Part shown: piece by piece, positions 24,601 through 31,765 of the stretch
Layout of the letters: every line of letters begins with the position of its first letter
How positions within the stretch are numbered: the first letter of the stretch is position 1
Assembly: GCA_005776885.1 (NCBI GenBank)
Contig: SXOD01000057.1
Coordinates: 1-32,345, forward strand
Reading direction: 5' to 3'
Source of the DNA: Planctomycetia bacterium
GTDB taxonomy: Bacteria > Planctomycetota > Phycisphaerae > Phycisphaerales > SM1A02
DNA length: 32,345 nucleotides
Translations under genes and position numbers: made by a program
The notes under the pieces: model-generated
What the model saw: the letters and a program-made list of their open reading frames with translations, nothing else
Database searches by the model: none
What the model was told of the DNA's origin: nothing

Positions 24601-25507
24601 TCACATGGCACCGCTGCGCGATCCGGACCGTGTTCGCGATCGCCTCCGGCCACTCCGGCATGAGTTGGGCCATCTCCGCCGCCGATTTCACGTACAGCGA
24701 CGCGGGGTATCGAATCCGCTCAGGCTCATCCTTGCGACGACCCCCCATCGAGATGCAGCAGAGGGTGTCGTGGACGTCGTGGTCCTCCGCGTGCAGGAAG
24801 TGCGCATCGTTGTCAGCCACCAGCGGCAGCCCCAGCTCCTTCGCCAGCTTCACGAGCAGCGGGTTGATCTGCTCCTGCTCTGGCAGGTGGCGCTGCAACT
24901 CCACGAAGAAACTGGGCTGGCCATCCTCGTCCGCGCCGAAGGTCTGTGCGTGCCAGCGAGCCTCGTCAAGCGCGGCTTGCCACCAGGCATGGCCGCCCTG
25001 CGTCACGAACCGCTGGAGACAACCCGCGATCGAGGAGTTGAGGTGGCCGTTGATCGCGATGACCCCCTTCGCGTTCAGGGCGAGCGTTTCGCGATCCATG
25101 CGCGGGCGACCGTAGAAGCCGTTGACGAATGCATCGCTGGAGAGGCGCACCAGGTTGCGCCACCCTTCGTCCGTCCTGGCGAGCAGCACCAGGTGCGCCC
25201 CGCCGGCGCGCACAGCCGGGCCCCGCTCCCTCCGGCTGCACGGCATCCCATCCTTGGTCTCGGCCACGTAGGCCTCGATGCCCAGGATGGGCCTGATCCC
25301 CGCGGCCTTGGCCAACGCGACGAACTCGCGCGCGCCAAAGAGATTGCCATGGTCGGTCACCGCCACGGCGTCCATCCCGAGGGCCTTCACCCTCGCCACC
25401 ATCGACTTCAGTCGATTGCCGCCATCAAGCAGCGAATACTCCGAGTGGAGGTGGAGGTGGACAAACCCGTTGGGAGCCGGTGAAACATGGGGACGATCGG
25501 CGGTCAC
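21620..25507 (-). CDS. dnaE: DNA polymerase III alpha subunit
   Basis: The replicative DNA polymerase, 1,295 residues. The N-terminal PHP domain keeps HLHLHSEYSLLDG, AVAVTDHGNLFG, GIEAYVAE and NDAHFLHAEDHDVHD, so it looks metal-binding and could proofread, but a Cys usual in that site appears to be His (AINGHLNSSIAG). The polymerase triad is Asp464 and Asp466 in PDIDIDFCQDGRGR plus Asp616 in KMDFLGLRTL. RPGPMENIP and the AGYGFNKSHSAGYAILAYET motif follow, then a helix-hairpin-helix and an OB fold (PVVVGGILSGIRVLVTQRG). QLDMFGM at about residue 1020 resembles a clamp-binding motif. The GTG start at 25507 has TATTCT 11 nt upstream. It lies 33 nt after the aminotransferase gene. Confidence 0.96.
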   Translation of the reverse strand: MTADRPHVSPAPNGFVHLHLHSEYSLLDGGNRLKSMVARVKALGMDAVAVTDHGNLFGAREFVALAKAAGIRPILGIEAYVAETKDGMPCSRRERGPAVRAGGAHLVLLARTDEGWRNLVRLSSDAFVNGFYGRPRMDRETLALNAKGVIAINGHLNSSIAGCLQRFVTQGGHAWWQAALDEARWHAQTFGADEDGQPSFFVELQRHLPEQEQINPLLVKLAKELGLPLVADNDAHFLHAEDHDVHDTLCCISMGGRRKDEPERIRYPASLYVKSAAEMAQLMPEWPEAIANTVRIAQRCHVTLPEKENHAPVVRARMPPQVPPYDGGDLNEWFKAACRMVTLEAYALGSEDDDAVRRGCDDALRLLCQAGATWRYGPDGATGARRERLERELGVLCAKNISPYVLIVWDFVNWARQNGIPALARGSGVGTMVGYLLGLSNADPEEFGLLFERFTDPDRSEYPDIDIDFCQDGRGRVIEHVREKYGYVAQIITFNRLKARAAIKDVARVMGFTPEQAQRYSNFVPETLGATIREAIDQVPALREEIEREPQVRRLFDHAQALEGHARSAGIHAAGVIIATQPLENIVPLYRADGGETTVTQWDGPTCEKAGLLKMDFLGLRTLSTMELAKRLVRETLPDHAIWEATGRGAERGTSGAAHPLDLERIPRTDQRVLETFRRGQTQGIFQFESDGMKRTLQQIQPDRLEDLIAANALFRPGPMENIPAYALRKAGREPVPQLHPVLDAVVAETYGIMVYQEQVMQVLNRLGGIPLRQAYSIIKAISKKKESEIAAAKGDFVRGAATHGVAAAVAEDLFAMIQRFAGYGFNKSHSAGYAILAYETAYLKTYFPAAFMAAVLAYESQAGKVEDWRSYLDECRVIRWPSRDGKSSSGRVGIEVAPPDINASDERFAVRFANGEAPTALSGHIRFGLAAIKGAGGGAIRAVIAARGTRPFTDLMEFCERVDLSACNRATLESLVKSGAFDSLHGVAQRAAMVASLEDVMRAAQRRAKDVKSGQLDMFGMVEPAPAPASAERSATLAWLRSAKQWDTLQALAFEKEVLGMHVSGHPLDAHRQALHAFASTTSAGLANLGSDAPVVVGGILSGIRVLVTQRGARAGQRMAVFDLMDIDGKCGGVMFSEEFARYGGLLQADALVMLVGHVDRSRDVPGIKVTKVVPIDEAAAQLATRVDIVLEEAQEGSATSMLANARMLGGLLRQLSNSVEATRGRSVEVHVVVPQGHRRVRLLANGARIVPSREAIAKLHDACNGTAKIVVAGGWLPAPPERRRFQHQHSSEE

Positions 25508-25518
25508 GACGTTGGCCG

Positions 25519-25524
25519 AGAATA
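25519..25524 (-). promoter_or_regulatory. -10-like box TATTCT before dnaE
   Basis: The minus strand has TATTCT 11 nt before the GTG of dnaE, within the tail of the aminotransferase gene region. The gap is slightly longer than the 6-9 nt seen elsewhere. Confidence 0.35.
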
Positions 25525-25540
25525 CGAAACCCGCCTGCGG

Positions 25541-26434
25541 TCACCCCGCCGACGACAGCATTCGGTCCCACTCCCGCTGCATGCGTCGCCCGATCGGCCC
25601 CGGAACGCCAGATCCCACGTCATGCGCCTCGATGCCGGCCACCGGCATCACGCCCCAGCTGGAATTGGTCAGCACGATCTCCTCCGCCAACATCACTTCG
25701 TTCGCCTGGACGGCGCGGCATTCCACGCGGATTCCTTCCCGGCCAGCCCATTGGATCATGGCGCGGCGCACGGTCCCGGGGAGCACGGGCGGAGCCACCT
25801 CCCCGCACCCGGCATCGCCCCGCGCCAGTGGGGTCACCAGCATCCCGTCTCGGACGAGAAACACGTTGCTCGTGCAGGCGCCGGCCAGCTGCCCTCGGGT
25901 GGAGAGCCAGAGCGCCTCACTGCACCCGGACTGGGCCGCCTCCTGGAGGGCGCGCAATCGAGGCCAGTAGTTGAGCGTCTTGTGCGACGCCGCACGATCG
26001 TGGTCACTCAGGCGATCTTCGGCGATGGAAACTCGAATCCCCTGCTGGGCGAGCTGGGCCGGATACTCCGTGGCCGGCTGCACGACAATCGCAATCGTCG
26101 GGTCGTGGATCGTCGCTCGACCAGCCCGGATCGCGGAGAGCATGTTGAGATCGCCACCGGTGAGCGTGACGCGGACTCGCGCCTCGGTGCACGCAGCAGC
26201 ATCAAGTGACTGGCGGATTGCGTCGCCCAGCGGCTCCGTCTTGACGGCCGAGGTGAGCGACAGGGAGCGTGCGCTGGACGCCAGCCGGTCCAGGTGCTCC
26301 TCCAGTTGCACCAGCTGGCCGCGTGAGGCCCGCATCGTCTCGAAGAGGCCGACGCCGTGCTGCAGTCCCGCGTCGAACAGCGAGATTCGTGCCTCCTCAA
26401 GCGTCACGAACGATCCATTGAGCCACACGTCCAT
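25541..26434 (-). CDS. Aminotransferase class IV (PabC/Ilv/Dat fold)
   Basis: A PLP enzyme of 297 residues, starting MDVWLNGSFVTLEEARISLF. Class IV marks are AGLQHGVGLFETMRA, the PLP lysine Lys152 in SHKTLNYWPRLRAL, ACTSNVFLV, and the late VLPGTVRRAMI and EIVLTNSSWGVMPV. Family members include branched-chain and D-amino acid aminotransferases and aminodeoxychorismate lyase (PabC). The Glu of the usual E-G-x-x-S/T-N-x-F motif is replaced (LAGACTSNVF), as in some PabC-like proteins, so substrate cannot be assigned. The ATG at 26434 follows TACGAT by 9 nt. It runs divergently from a small membrane protein and lies upstream of dnaE on the same strand. Confidence 0.88.
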   Translation of the reverse strand: MDVWLNGSFVTLEEARISLFDAGLQHGVGLFETMRASRGQLVQLEEHLDRLASSARSLSLTSAVKTEPLGDAIRQSLDAAACTEARVRVTLTGGDLNMLSAIRAGRATIHDPTIAIVVQPATEYPAQLAQQGIRVSIAEDRLSDHDRAASHKTLNYWPRLRALQEAAQSGCSEALWLSTRGQLAGACTSNVFLVRDGMLVTPLARGDAGCGEVAPPVLPGTVRRAMIQWAGREGIRVECRAVQANEVMLAEEIVLTNSSWGVMPVAGIEAHDVGSGVPGPIGRRMQREWDRMLSSAG

Positions 26435-26443
26435 CGTGCCCCC

Positions 26444-26449
26444 ATCGTA
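26444..26449 (-). promoter_or_regulatory. -10-like box TACGAT of the aminotransferase gene
   Basis: The minus strand reads TACGATgggggcacgATG, a 9-nt gap. The ggggg run is also a weak Shine-Dalgarno candidate. Confidence 0.4.
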
Positions 26450-26467
26450 ATGGCGACGCGACGCCCG

Positions 26468-26473
26468 TATCGT
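26468..26473 (+). promoter_or_regulatory. -10-like box TATCGT of the small membrane protein gene
   Basis: The sequence reads TATCGTccctgcGTG, a 6-nt gap to an in-frame GTG at 26480. It supports that GTG over the ATG at 26450. Confidence 0.4.
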
Positions 26474-26479
26474 CCCTGC

Positions 26480-27037
26480 GTGCCATTCCTCCCACGAACC
26501 AATGCGTCGCCCCGAAGTCGATGGACGAGGCCGGTGGTGTATGCCACCCTCGCGGTGGGCGTGGCACTCTGGCTGCAGTACCGCGGTGCCTGGAAGGAGG
26601 AGGCTGCTCGGCAGGCCGCGCAGGTGGCGGCGGCGACACTCCTCCTGGAACTCGATCATCCGGCAGCTGCTCGCGCCCCCTCGCTGCTCAACGGCGCGGA
26701 CCCGCTCGTGGCCATACCGGCCCATCAGCACTTGATCGACATGGCCGGCCAGGGCGCGCCGCTTGACGTCGTCGGCACGACGCCGGCCGACCTCGGTCCG
26801 GCAACGCTTGCCCAGTGTCCGCCGCCACCGGCTGCCACCTGCTGCATCGTCGTGGCACCCTCGTCGAACTCACCGTCGTCACCGTCGTCGGCGTCGTCAC
26901 CGTCGTCACCGTCGTCGGCGCCGCCACGGGGATCGGCCGCGCCCGTTCCTTTGACACGTCTGGTGCTCTGGATCGCCATCGACGACCACGATCGCCCCAT
27001 GCTGGTGGGGTACTGCCGACTGTCGACCGAGTCGTGA
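26480..27037 (+). CDS. Small single-span membrane protein, unknown
   Basis: A protein of 185 residues from GTG 26480 (195 from ATG 26450) that I do not recognise. One membrane span lies near residues 19-35 (VVYATLAVGVALWLQYRG). Next comes an Ala-rich helix (EEAARQAAQVAAATLLLELD), then a Cys/Pro-rich stretch and a Ser/Pro repeat tract encoded by 26869-26925. A hydrophobic C-terminal strand (LTRLVLWIAIDDHDRPMLVG) ends it. The start was set by a -10-like box, and both starts are within about 50 bp of the divergent aminotransferase start. Its stop is 1 bp from the convergent anti-sigma gene. Confidence 0.5.
   Translation: MPFLPRTNASPRSRWTRPVVYATLAVGVALWLQYRGAWKEEAARQAAQVAAATLLLELDHPAAARAPSLLNGADPLVAIPAHQHLIDMAGQGAPLDVVGTTPADLGPATLAQCPPPPAATCCIVVAPSSNSPSSPSSASSPSSPSSAPPRGSAAPVPLTRLVLWIAIDDHDRPMLVGYCRLSTES
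26869..26922 (+). repeat. Tandem repeat encoding Ser/Pro tract
   Basis: A 24-bp unit built of TCACCGTCG and TCGGCG pieces occurs twice, perfectly, about 3 bp apart. It is in frame, so copy changes in threes would only alter the length of the Ser-Pro-Ser linker. Confidence 0.75.
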
Positions 27038-27038
27038 T

Positions 27039-27950
27039 TCAGATTTCGGCGGTGAGGACGACTTCGCCCGTTTCTCGGTCGAGGACGGAGATCGTGCTCC
27101 CGGTCCCGAGGTTCGCCACGCTGAAATCGAGTGCGATCGAGTCGATGGCGTCGGACGGCGTGAAGCCTGAACGGATGGTCCAGGAGTCCGCGCCGGTGCG
27201 CACGACCACGTCGTATGAGGCGCGCGGCGACAGGTTCATCGTGACCAGGAGGCCGCTCTGTGCCAGCGGCGACTTCAGGACGATGCCCGCGGCGTTCATC
27301 GACTGTCCCGCCACCATCCCGCGCACGATCGCATCGCCCTGAAGGGTCTGTGCGAGTGCAGGGCCGGTGACGGCACTGAGGTCGGCACGCGTGGCCGAAC
27401 CGAGCGCGAGTTCACTGATGTGACTCACCCGATTGGTCAGCGAATAGTTGGCCAGGAGGACGACCAGCAAGCTGGCGCCGAGCGCGACGGATGCCGCGCG
27501 CCAGAACAGCGCGCTGGAGCGCCATCGGGTGACCAGGGAATCGGTATTGGATTCACGGGCGGCGGAAAGCAGCGTCGCGGCGACTGCCTCGTCATCGTCC
27601 CGCCGGGTCGATCGTCGCGGCTGGTGGGCGTGCGGTGGCGCGACATCGGAATGCGGCACGGCCGTCGAGCCGATCGACGCCAGTGGCGTCAGACCCTCTC
27701 GACGGCGGGCGTCGATCGCATCGGCAATGCCAGCCAAGACTCGGGCACGCAGGCCCGAATCAGGCTCGACGCTGGGAAGCAGCGAGTCGTCCGCGGCGAT
27801 GGCGGCCTGCAGGTCGATCACTTCGGCGCGAAGGCTGGGCGAGGCCTGGCGACGGAGTGACTCCAGCCGTAGGGCATCGGTGTCATCCAAGACACCCAGC
27901 AACTCCAACTGCGCGAGTTCGAGCAATTCATCTCGATCAACTGGGCTCAT
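27039..27950 (-). CDS. RskA-like anti-sigma factor
   Basis: A 303-residue single-span protein. The N-terminal segment VDRDELLELAQLELLGVLDD followed by LRLESLRRQASPSLRAEVID matches the cytoplasmic sigma-binding helices of RskA-type anti-sigma factors; no zinc-binding HxxxCxxC was seen. The membrane span is near residues 145-170 (WRAASVALGASLLVVLLANY). The outer domain ends GTGSTISVLDRETGEVVLTA. An ECF sigma gene lies upstream on the same strand, so this is probably its partner and would release the sigma factor after cleavage. GAGGGA sits 4-5 nt before the ATG. Confidence 0.83.
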   Translation of the reverse strand: MSPVDRDELLELAQLELLGVLDDTDALRLESLRRQASPSLRAEVIDLQAAIAADDSLLPSVEPDSGLRARVLAGIADAIDARRREGLTPLASIGSTAVPHSDVAPPHAHQPRRSTRRDDDEAVAATLLSAARESNTDSLVTRWRSSALFWRAASVALGASLLVVLLANYSLTNRVSHISELALGSATRADLSAVTGPALAQTLQGDAIVRGMVAGQSMNAAGIVLKSPLAQSGLLVTMNLSPRASYDVVVRTGADSWTIRSGFTPSDAIDSIALDFSVANLGTGSTISVLDRETGEVVLTAEI

Positions 27951-28122
27951 CGTTCCCTCAACAAATCATCCTGGCCGGTTGGCACGATCGTGCCGCACGG
28001 TCAGCCTCTTCCTTTCCTCGACCTCGATGTGGGGTGCCACATTGGCCCTTTCCCGCATCGAAGCACCAGCCTCCAACTGTTGCCTCACCGCACCTTTCGG
28101 ACGGAAAGGCGTCCCTGTTTCA
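27951..28122 (-). promoter_or_regulatory. Spacer between sigma and anti-sigma genes with hairpins and a palindrome
   Basis: This 172-nt spacer holds GGCACGATCGTGCC at 27981-27994 (a 14-bp palindrome), a hairpin of CCTTTC/GAAAGG at 28093-28109, and one of TTTCATC/GATGAAA at 28118-28145 that overlaps the sigma stop. They could limit read-through or adjust the ratio of sigma to anti-sigma. No small gene is visible. Confidence 0.4.
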
Positions 28123-28695
28123 TCAACCGAAGGATTCCGATGAAATCCCGCTGCGAAGGGTCTCTAAACCCCTGCTGAGCGCGGACTTCACGGTGCCCTT
28201 GGGCACACCAAGTGCCTCGGAAGCTTCCCGGATGGACTTCCCCTCCAGGTACACCTTCTCGAGGACGGCTCGCTGCGACGGGGGCAGCGACCTGACCCGG
28301 CGTCGGAGCGAACTTGTTTCAAAGTCATCGATCGGGGCGACACCCTGCGCGGCCGGTCCCCAATCGCCGCCGGCGACGTCGAACTCGCCGATGGACTGCA
28401 GGCGCGGACGGCTCCTGGCTGCCCGCAAGCGATCGATGAGGTGGCGCCGGGTCATCAACGCCACCCACGTGATCAGACGAGACTTTGCGGGGTCAAAGGC
28501 CGCTGCGGTCTGCCACAACTGGACAAAAATGTCCTGGACCGCATCGTCCGCCTCCGATCGGCGCGGCAACACCTGAGCAGCTTGCCGATAGACGAAGCGC
28601 CCGTACTGGTCGTAGAGCCGATTGATCGCCGCAGCGTCGCCTCGCGCGACCGACTGCATGAGTGCCCACTCAATTCTGGAATCTTCCGACGTCAT
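28123..28695 (-). CDS. ECF-family RNA polymerase sigma factor
   Basis: A 190-residue sigma factor. Region 2 is clear: AAINRLYDQYGRFVYRQAAQ, then EADDAVQDIFVQLWQTAAAF and LITWVALMTRRHLIDRLRAA, the last typical of SigK/RpoE-like ECFs that recognise a -10 box. Region 4 is LPPSQRAVLEKVYLEGKSIR with the helix-turn-helix EASEALGVPKGTVKSALSRG. The ATG at 28695 is preceded by a moderate AGG at about -9. The anti-sigma gene follows after 172 nt. It may drive its own promoter; the target genes cannot be read from the window. Confidence 0.93.
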   Translation of the reverse strand: MTSEDSRIEWALMQSVARGDAAAINRLYDQYGRFVYRQAAQVLPRRSEADDAVQDIFVQLWQTAAAFDPAKSRLITWVALMTRRHLIDRLRAARSRPRLQSIGEFDVAGGDWGPAAQGVAPIDDFETSSLRRRVRSLPPSQRAVLEKVYLEGKSIREASEALGVPKGTVKSALSRGLETLRSGISSESFG

Positions 28696-28767
28696 AGGGA
28701 CCTTTTCCTGCTCTTTGTCTCAGCGTAGCTGTCCAAACAGACAACTCCTGAGAACCTCCGTGGCCTG

Positions 28768-28795
28768 AAGGTAGCCCCAAACTTGGTTGAGTCAA
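28768..28795 (-). promoter_or_regulatory. Candidate promoter of the ECF sigma gene
   Basis: TTGACT (28795-28790) and TACCTT (28773-28768) on the minus strand are 16 nt apart. A start near 28761 gives a leader of about 66 nt. The match is moderate. The region between this and the divergent pseudopilin start is AT-rich for this window. Confidence 0.3.
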
Positions 28796-28891
28796 GTGAA
28801 TCTTTGGAACTCGGTGTGAAGGGAAGAGATTGAGGGTACCCGGAAGAATCTTCATGAAAAACATTCCATTCGACTTCCAATTCCTCGCGAT

Positions 28892-28896
28892 GAGGT
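28892..28896 (+). promoter_or_regulatory. Shine-Dalgarno GAGGT of the pseudopilin gene
   Basis: GAGGT lies 4 nt before the ATG at 28901 and supports that start despite the unusually long leader peptide. Confidence 0.55.
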
Positions 28897-28900
28897 CACA

Positions 28901-29830
28901 ATGTCCAACGGTTGTGAGGATTGGGTCCGACGCCTTGTTGGACACCGGTTGTTCCGACAAGGCCACCTCGGAGGACACGCCTTGGCCCAGGAGCACTTCA
29001 CTCCAACTTTTGTGGGCACGCATCGTGGGGATGCCACAGGCGATCGGATCAGTGACTCGTGGCACCGCCGCGGGCTGACCTTGGTCGAGTTGTTGGTGAC
29101 CTTCGCGATCGTGTCGATCCTGCTGAGCCTTCTGCTGCCTGGCTTGAGCCAGGCGCAGAGTGCGGCTCGGCGGTTGATGTGCGCTGCCAATCAGAGCCAC
29201 GTCGGCATAGCGATCGCGCTTGACTCGGACCAGAACAATCAACGCCTGGTGAGGAGCTGGTTCGCGGAGATTGGCCGTCCGTCGGAGACGATGGCCGCCA
29301 CCGTGGGCGATCCCCAAATGCTCCTCGCGACGGCACCGACCCCTGCACCTTCACCCAGTGCCGACCTGCAGCTCTGGGACGGGCTGGGAAAGCTGGCCTA
29401 TCGCGGCAGTGCGTGCCTGGATTCCCACGAGGCGCTCTACTGCCCCTGCCACCGCGGAGACCACCCGCTCGAGGTCGAGGGTGACGCCTACATTTTCCGT
29501 CCGTCAGCCACGCCTTGGATGCGGTTCTTCACCAACTACCAGTACGCGGGCCACCTCCACTCCAACGGCGACCCCAAGTCTTTGGCCGTGCTCTCCGTGG
29601 ATGACGTGCTGGTCGCCGATGGATTCCGCTCCATGCTTGACGTGAACCACACGACTGGGAGCAACGTGCTGCGAGGCGACCTCTCGGTTCGATGGTGGGC
29701 TTCGCTGCATGACGAGTTCACGGCCCTCCCGACGAACTCGGACGCGGCGCTGCTGAGCGACTCGGACGTGATCGACCCGGACACGAATCCCTGGAAGGTC
29801 ATCTGGTCCGCGCTGCGGCGCGATCCATGA
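28901..29830 (+). CDS. Type II secretion/type IV-like pseudopilin (prepilin N-terminus)
   Basis: A 309-residue protein with a prepilin signal RRG|LTLVELLVTFAIVSILLS; cleavage is expected after Gly58 and Glu63 is the conserved +5 residue. The 58-residue leader is far longer than the usual 5-25. After the hydrophobic helix come the charged SQAQSAARRLMCAANQS, then a globular region with two Cys-containing loops (ALYCPCHRGDHPLE). The tail MLDVNHTTGSNVLRGDLSVR resembles the H-X9-DG motif of planctomycete pseudopilins, with the DG replaced by GDLS. It overlaps the convergent EEP gene by 32 bp. The function is inferred from family. Confidence 0.85.
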   Translation: MSNGCEDWVRRLVGHRLFRQGHLGGHALAQEHFTPTFVGTHRGDATGDRISDSWHRRGLTLVELLVTFAIVSILLSLLLPGLSQAQSAARRLMCAANQSHVGIAIALDSDQNNQRLVRSWFAEIGRPSETMAATVGDPQMLLATAPTPAPSPSADLQLWDGLGKLAYRGSACLDSHEALYCPCHRGDHPLEVEGDAYIFRPSATPWMRFFTNYQYAGHLHSNGDPKSLAVLSVDDVLVADGFRSMLDVNHTTGSNVLRGDLSVRWWASLHDEFTALPTNSDAALLSDSDVIDPDTNPWKVIWSALRRDP

Positions 29831-30740
29831 GCCGGATCCACACCAGCTGACCCCGGTGGGCCCCCAAGCCCGGATCAAAAGTCTCCGCCCGGATCGGCTG
29901 CCATGCTGCCCCGACCAGCGTCTGGTCAATCCGCACCAGCGGCCATTCACGCGGAAATGTGCTGCCGCACCCAGAGCCGGCCACCGAAAACGCTTCGACG
30001 CCATCGGGAAGCAGGACTCGCTGCGGCGCGATCGGCGTGGTGTTGAAGTCACCCACGATCACGTCGGGATTCGCTCCTTCCAAGGCCAGCGCCTGGTGAA
30101 GTGATTCGAGCGCAGGGGTGCGGCACTCCGATGCGGATGACGGGAGGTCGACGGCCACCAGGTCCATCGTCCCAACGGGAGCCAGCTGGAGCCGGAACCA
30201 GGTGGCTTGCACCCCAGAACCGACGCCGAGCGATCGAGCGACGTCGCATGCCAGTCGCGAGGCCACCATTGCGTTGCCGCGCTGAATGACGGAGCGCCCC
30301 TCGCTGCGCCACGCCTCATCCAGTCCAGTGCCCGCGAGTCGGCCGCACTCGGTGACCACGATGACATCGGCGTCAAGGCCGGTCAGGGCGCGCGCCCAGT
30401 CCGCGGCCATCCGTCCAGGATGCCGAGCGTTCACGTGCATGATTGAGATGGCCCCGTCCAGGGATGGGACGGGGCGCCACGCGGCGGTGGTGCTCCACGA
30501 CTGCACCAGTGACACGGCGAGGATCGATGTGCCAACCAACCTCCATCGACCCATGGAGGCCGCAACCCCCGCCAGTGCGGCGGCGATGACGAGCGCGCGT
30601 GGAGCCCAGGCCATCCACTGCACCACGACCGTGGTCGGCACGATCCACCCGGCGATCAGGCATGCCGTGGCCAGGAGGATCGCGGCCACCGCTACCACCC
30701 GGCGTGGCGTGCTGATGGAGCGAGGCCGCGAGGAACTCAC
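29799..30740 (-). CDS. Membrane-anchored endonuclease/exonuclease/phosphatase-fold protein
   Basis: A 313-residue protein: GTG 30740 overlaps the stop of the IMPase gene (GTGA). Two or three hydrophobic spans lie in residues 10-85 (VVAVAAILLATACLIAGWIV and ALVIAAALAGVAAS). The EEP fold follows: ISIMHVNARHP, DVIVVTECG with the catalytic Glu, NPDVIVGDFNTTP (the GDFN motif), LVRIDQTLV, and a terminal GAHRGQLVWI. The usual terminal SDH is GAH, so the last catalytic Asp appears missing. It may be an inactive or altered enzyme acting outside the membrane. Start codon choice rests on the overlap. Confidence 0.82.
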   Translation of the reverse strand: MSSSRPRSISTPRRVVAVAAILLATACLIAGWIVPTTVVVQWMAWAPRALVIAAALAGVAASMGRWRLVGTSILAVSLVQSWSTTAAWRPVPSLDGAISIMHVNARHPGRMAADWARALTGLDADVIVVTECGRLAGTGLDEAWRSEGRSVIQRGNAMVASRLACDVARSLGVGSGVQATWFRLQLAPVGTMDLVAVDLPSSASECRTPALESLHQALALEGANPDVIVGDFNTTPIAPQRVLLPDGVEAFSVAGSGCGSTFPREWPLVRIDQTLVGAAWQPIRAETFDPGLGAHRGQLVWIRLMDRAAARTR

Positions 30741-31756
30741 TCGTTGCTCCGCAACTCCACGGCGATCCCATCCACGATCGGCTGGTGCAGCTCCCCGGCA
30801 CAAGCCAGGGTGCCCGTCGTACGGCTCATGAGCCCATCGGGGCCAAAGTCGATCTCCTTGCCCATCACGTCACTGGACTTGGCACCAGCCTCGCTGGCCA
30901 CGAGCATCCCGGCGGCGTGATCCCAGGCTTGCTCAGGCGAGGAGCCAGTGCGCGCGACGCGAAACGCCACGTCTCCCTGGCCAAGCGCCACAAGCCCATA
31001 CTTGCATTGGCTGTCGATCGGCAGCGGCTGGGACCCGGGTGCCGCGCGCGCCAAGACCCGTCGTCCCCGCTCCGTTCGGGGACCGCCCCGGACGGAGCAC
31101 AGCCACACCGGCGGATGGTGGACCGGACCTCGGCGAACCGCACCGATCGTGTTTCCCACCTGCCCGGCCTCGAGTGACCGGCTGCGGCACCCCTCACCGA
31201 TCGAGGCCGTCAGGAAGATCCCATCGCGGACGGCGGGAATGGAATGCCAGTCCCGTGGCGGCGGCGGCATGAGGATGCCGCCTGCCTGTGCTCGGCCGCC
31301 CTTGACCAGCGCGACGCATGCGCAGTACGCCCGACCGGCCACCCACCCACTGGTGCCGTCGATTGGGTCGATGCTCCAGTATTCGTCACGCGCGGCCTCC
31401 CGACCCCAGGCCAGGGCCGAGCCGAGATCCGCCGCTGTCCCGCTGGCCAAGCCTGACCACGGGCGAAATTCCTCAAGCGCCTGCGAGACCAGCATCCACG
31501 CCCCAGCGTCATCGCCAAGAGACGCTGCAGACTCCTCGGCAATCACACGGACCGCGCCCGCGCGGCGGCGAAGCTCGTGGAGGAGCAGCAGCTGGACCGT
31601 CACGTCGGCGGCGGTCACCGGGCTGCCGTCAGACTTGGCCAGCGAGGCACGGTACGCGGGCTTCGGCACCATCCACTCCAGCGCCCGAGCCGCAGTCGCA
31701 AGCAGGGAAGCGATCAGTTCCTCCGGGTACTCGTGTCTGTGCTCGGAGCCGCTCAT
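30737..31756 (-). CDS. Inositol monophosphatase/3'(2'),5'-bisphosphate nucleotidase family enzyme
   Basis: A metal-dependent phosphatase of 339 residues, beginning MSGSEHRHEYPEELIASLLA. Metal ligands are Glu74/Glu75 in VIAEES, Asp130 and Asp133 in SIDPIDGTSGW, and the late QAWDHAAGMLVAS. The closest types are CysQ/Hal2-like nucleotidases, which clear PAP, as TSGW stands where most IMPases have TNxF. It could equally hydrolyse an inositol or sugar phosphate. The ATG at 31756 follows TATCCT by 9 nt. It is coupled to the EEP gene downstream and is divergent from dnaK. Confidence 0.9.
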   Translation of the reverse strand: MSGSEHRHEYPEELIASLLATAARALEWMVPKPAYRASLAKSDGSPVTAADVTVQLLLLHELRRRAGAVRVIAEESAASLGDDAGAWMLVSQALEEFRPWSGLASGTAADLGSALAWGREAARDEYWSIDPIDGTSGWVAGRAYCACVALVKGGRAQAGGILMPPPPRDWHSIPAVRDGIFLTASIGEGCRSRSLEAGQVGNTIGAVRRGPVHHPPVWLCSVRGGPRTERGRRVLARAAPGSQPLPIDSQCKYGLVALGQGDVAFRVARTGSSPEQAWDHAAGMLVASEAGAKSSDVMGKEIDFGPDGLMSRTTGTLACAGELHQPIVDGIAVELRSNE

Positions 31757-31765
31757 GGGGCGGGA

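Noticed and set aside
21635-25483. Plus-strand open frame of 1,282 codons opposite dnaE
   Set aside because: It is antisense to a clear DnaE and rich in Arg, His and Pro with no domain.
27981-27994. TTGGCACGATCGTGCC as a sigma-54 promoter
   Set aside because: The GG and GC are 9 nt apart instead of 10, and the sequence is a palindrome lying between genes that read the other way.
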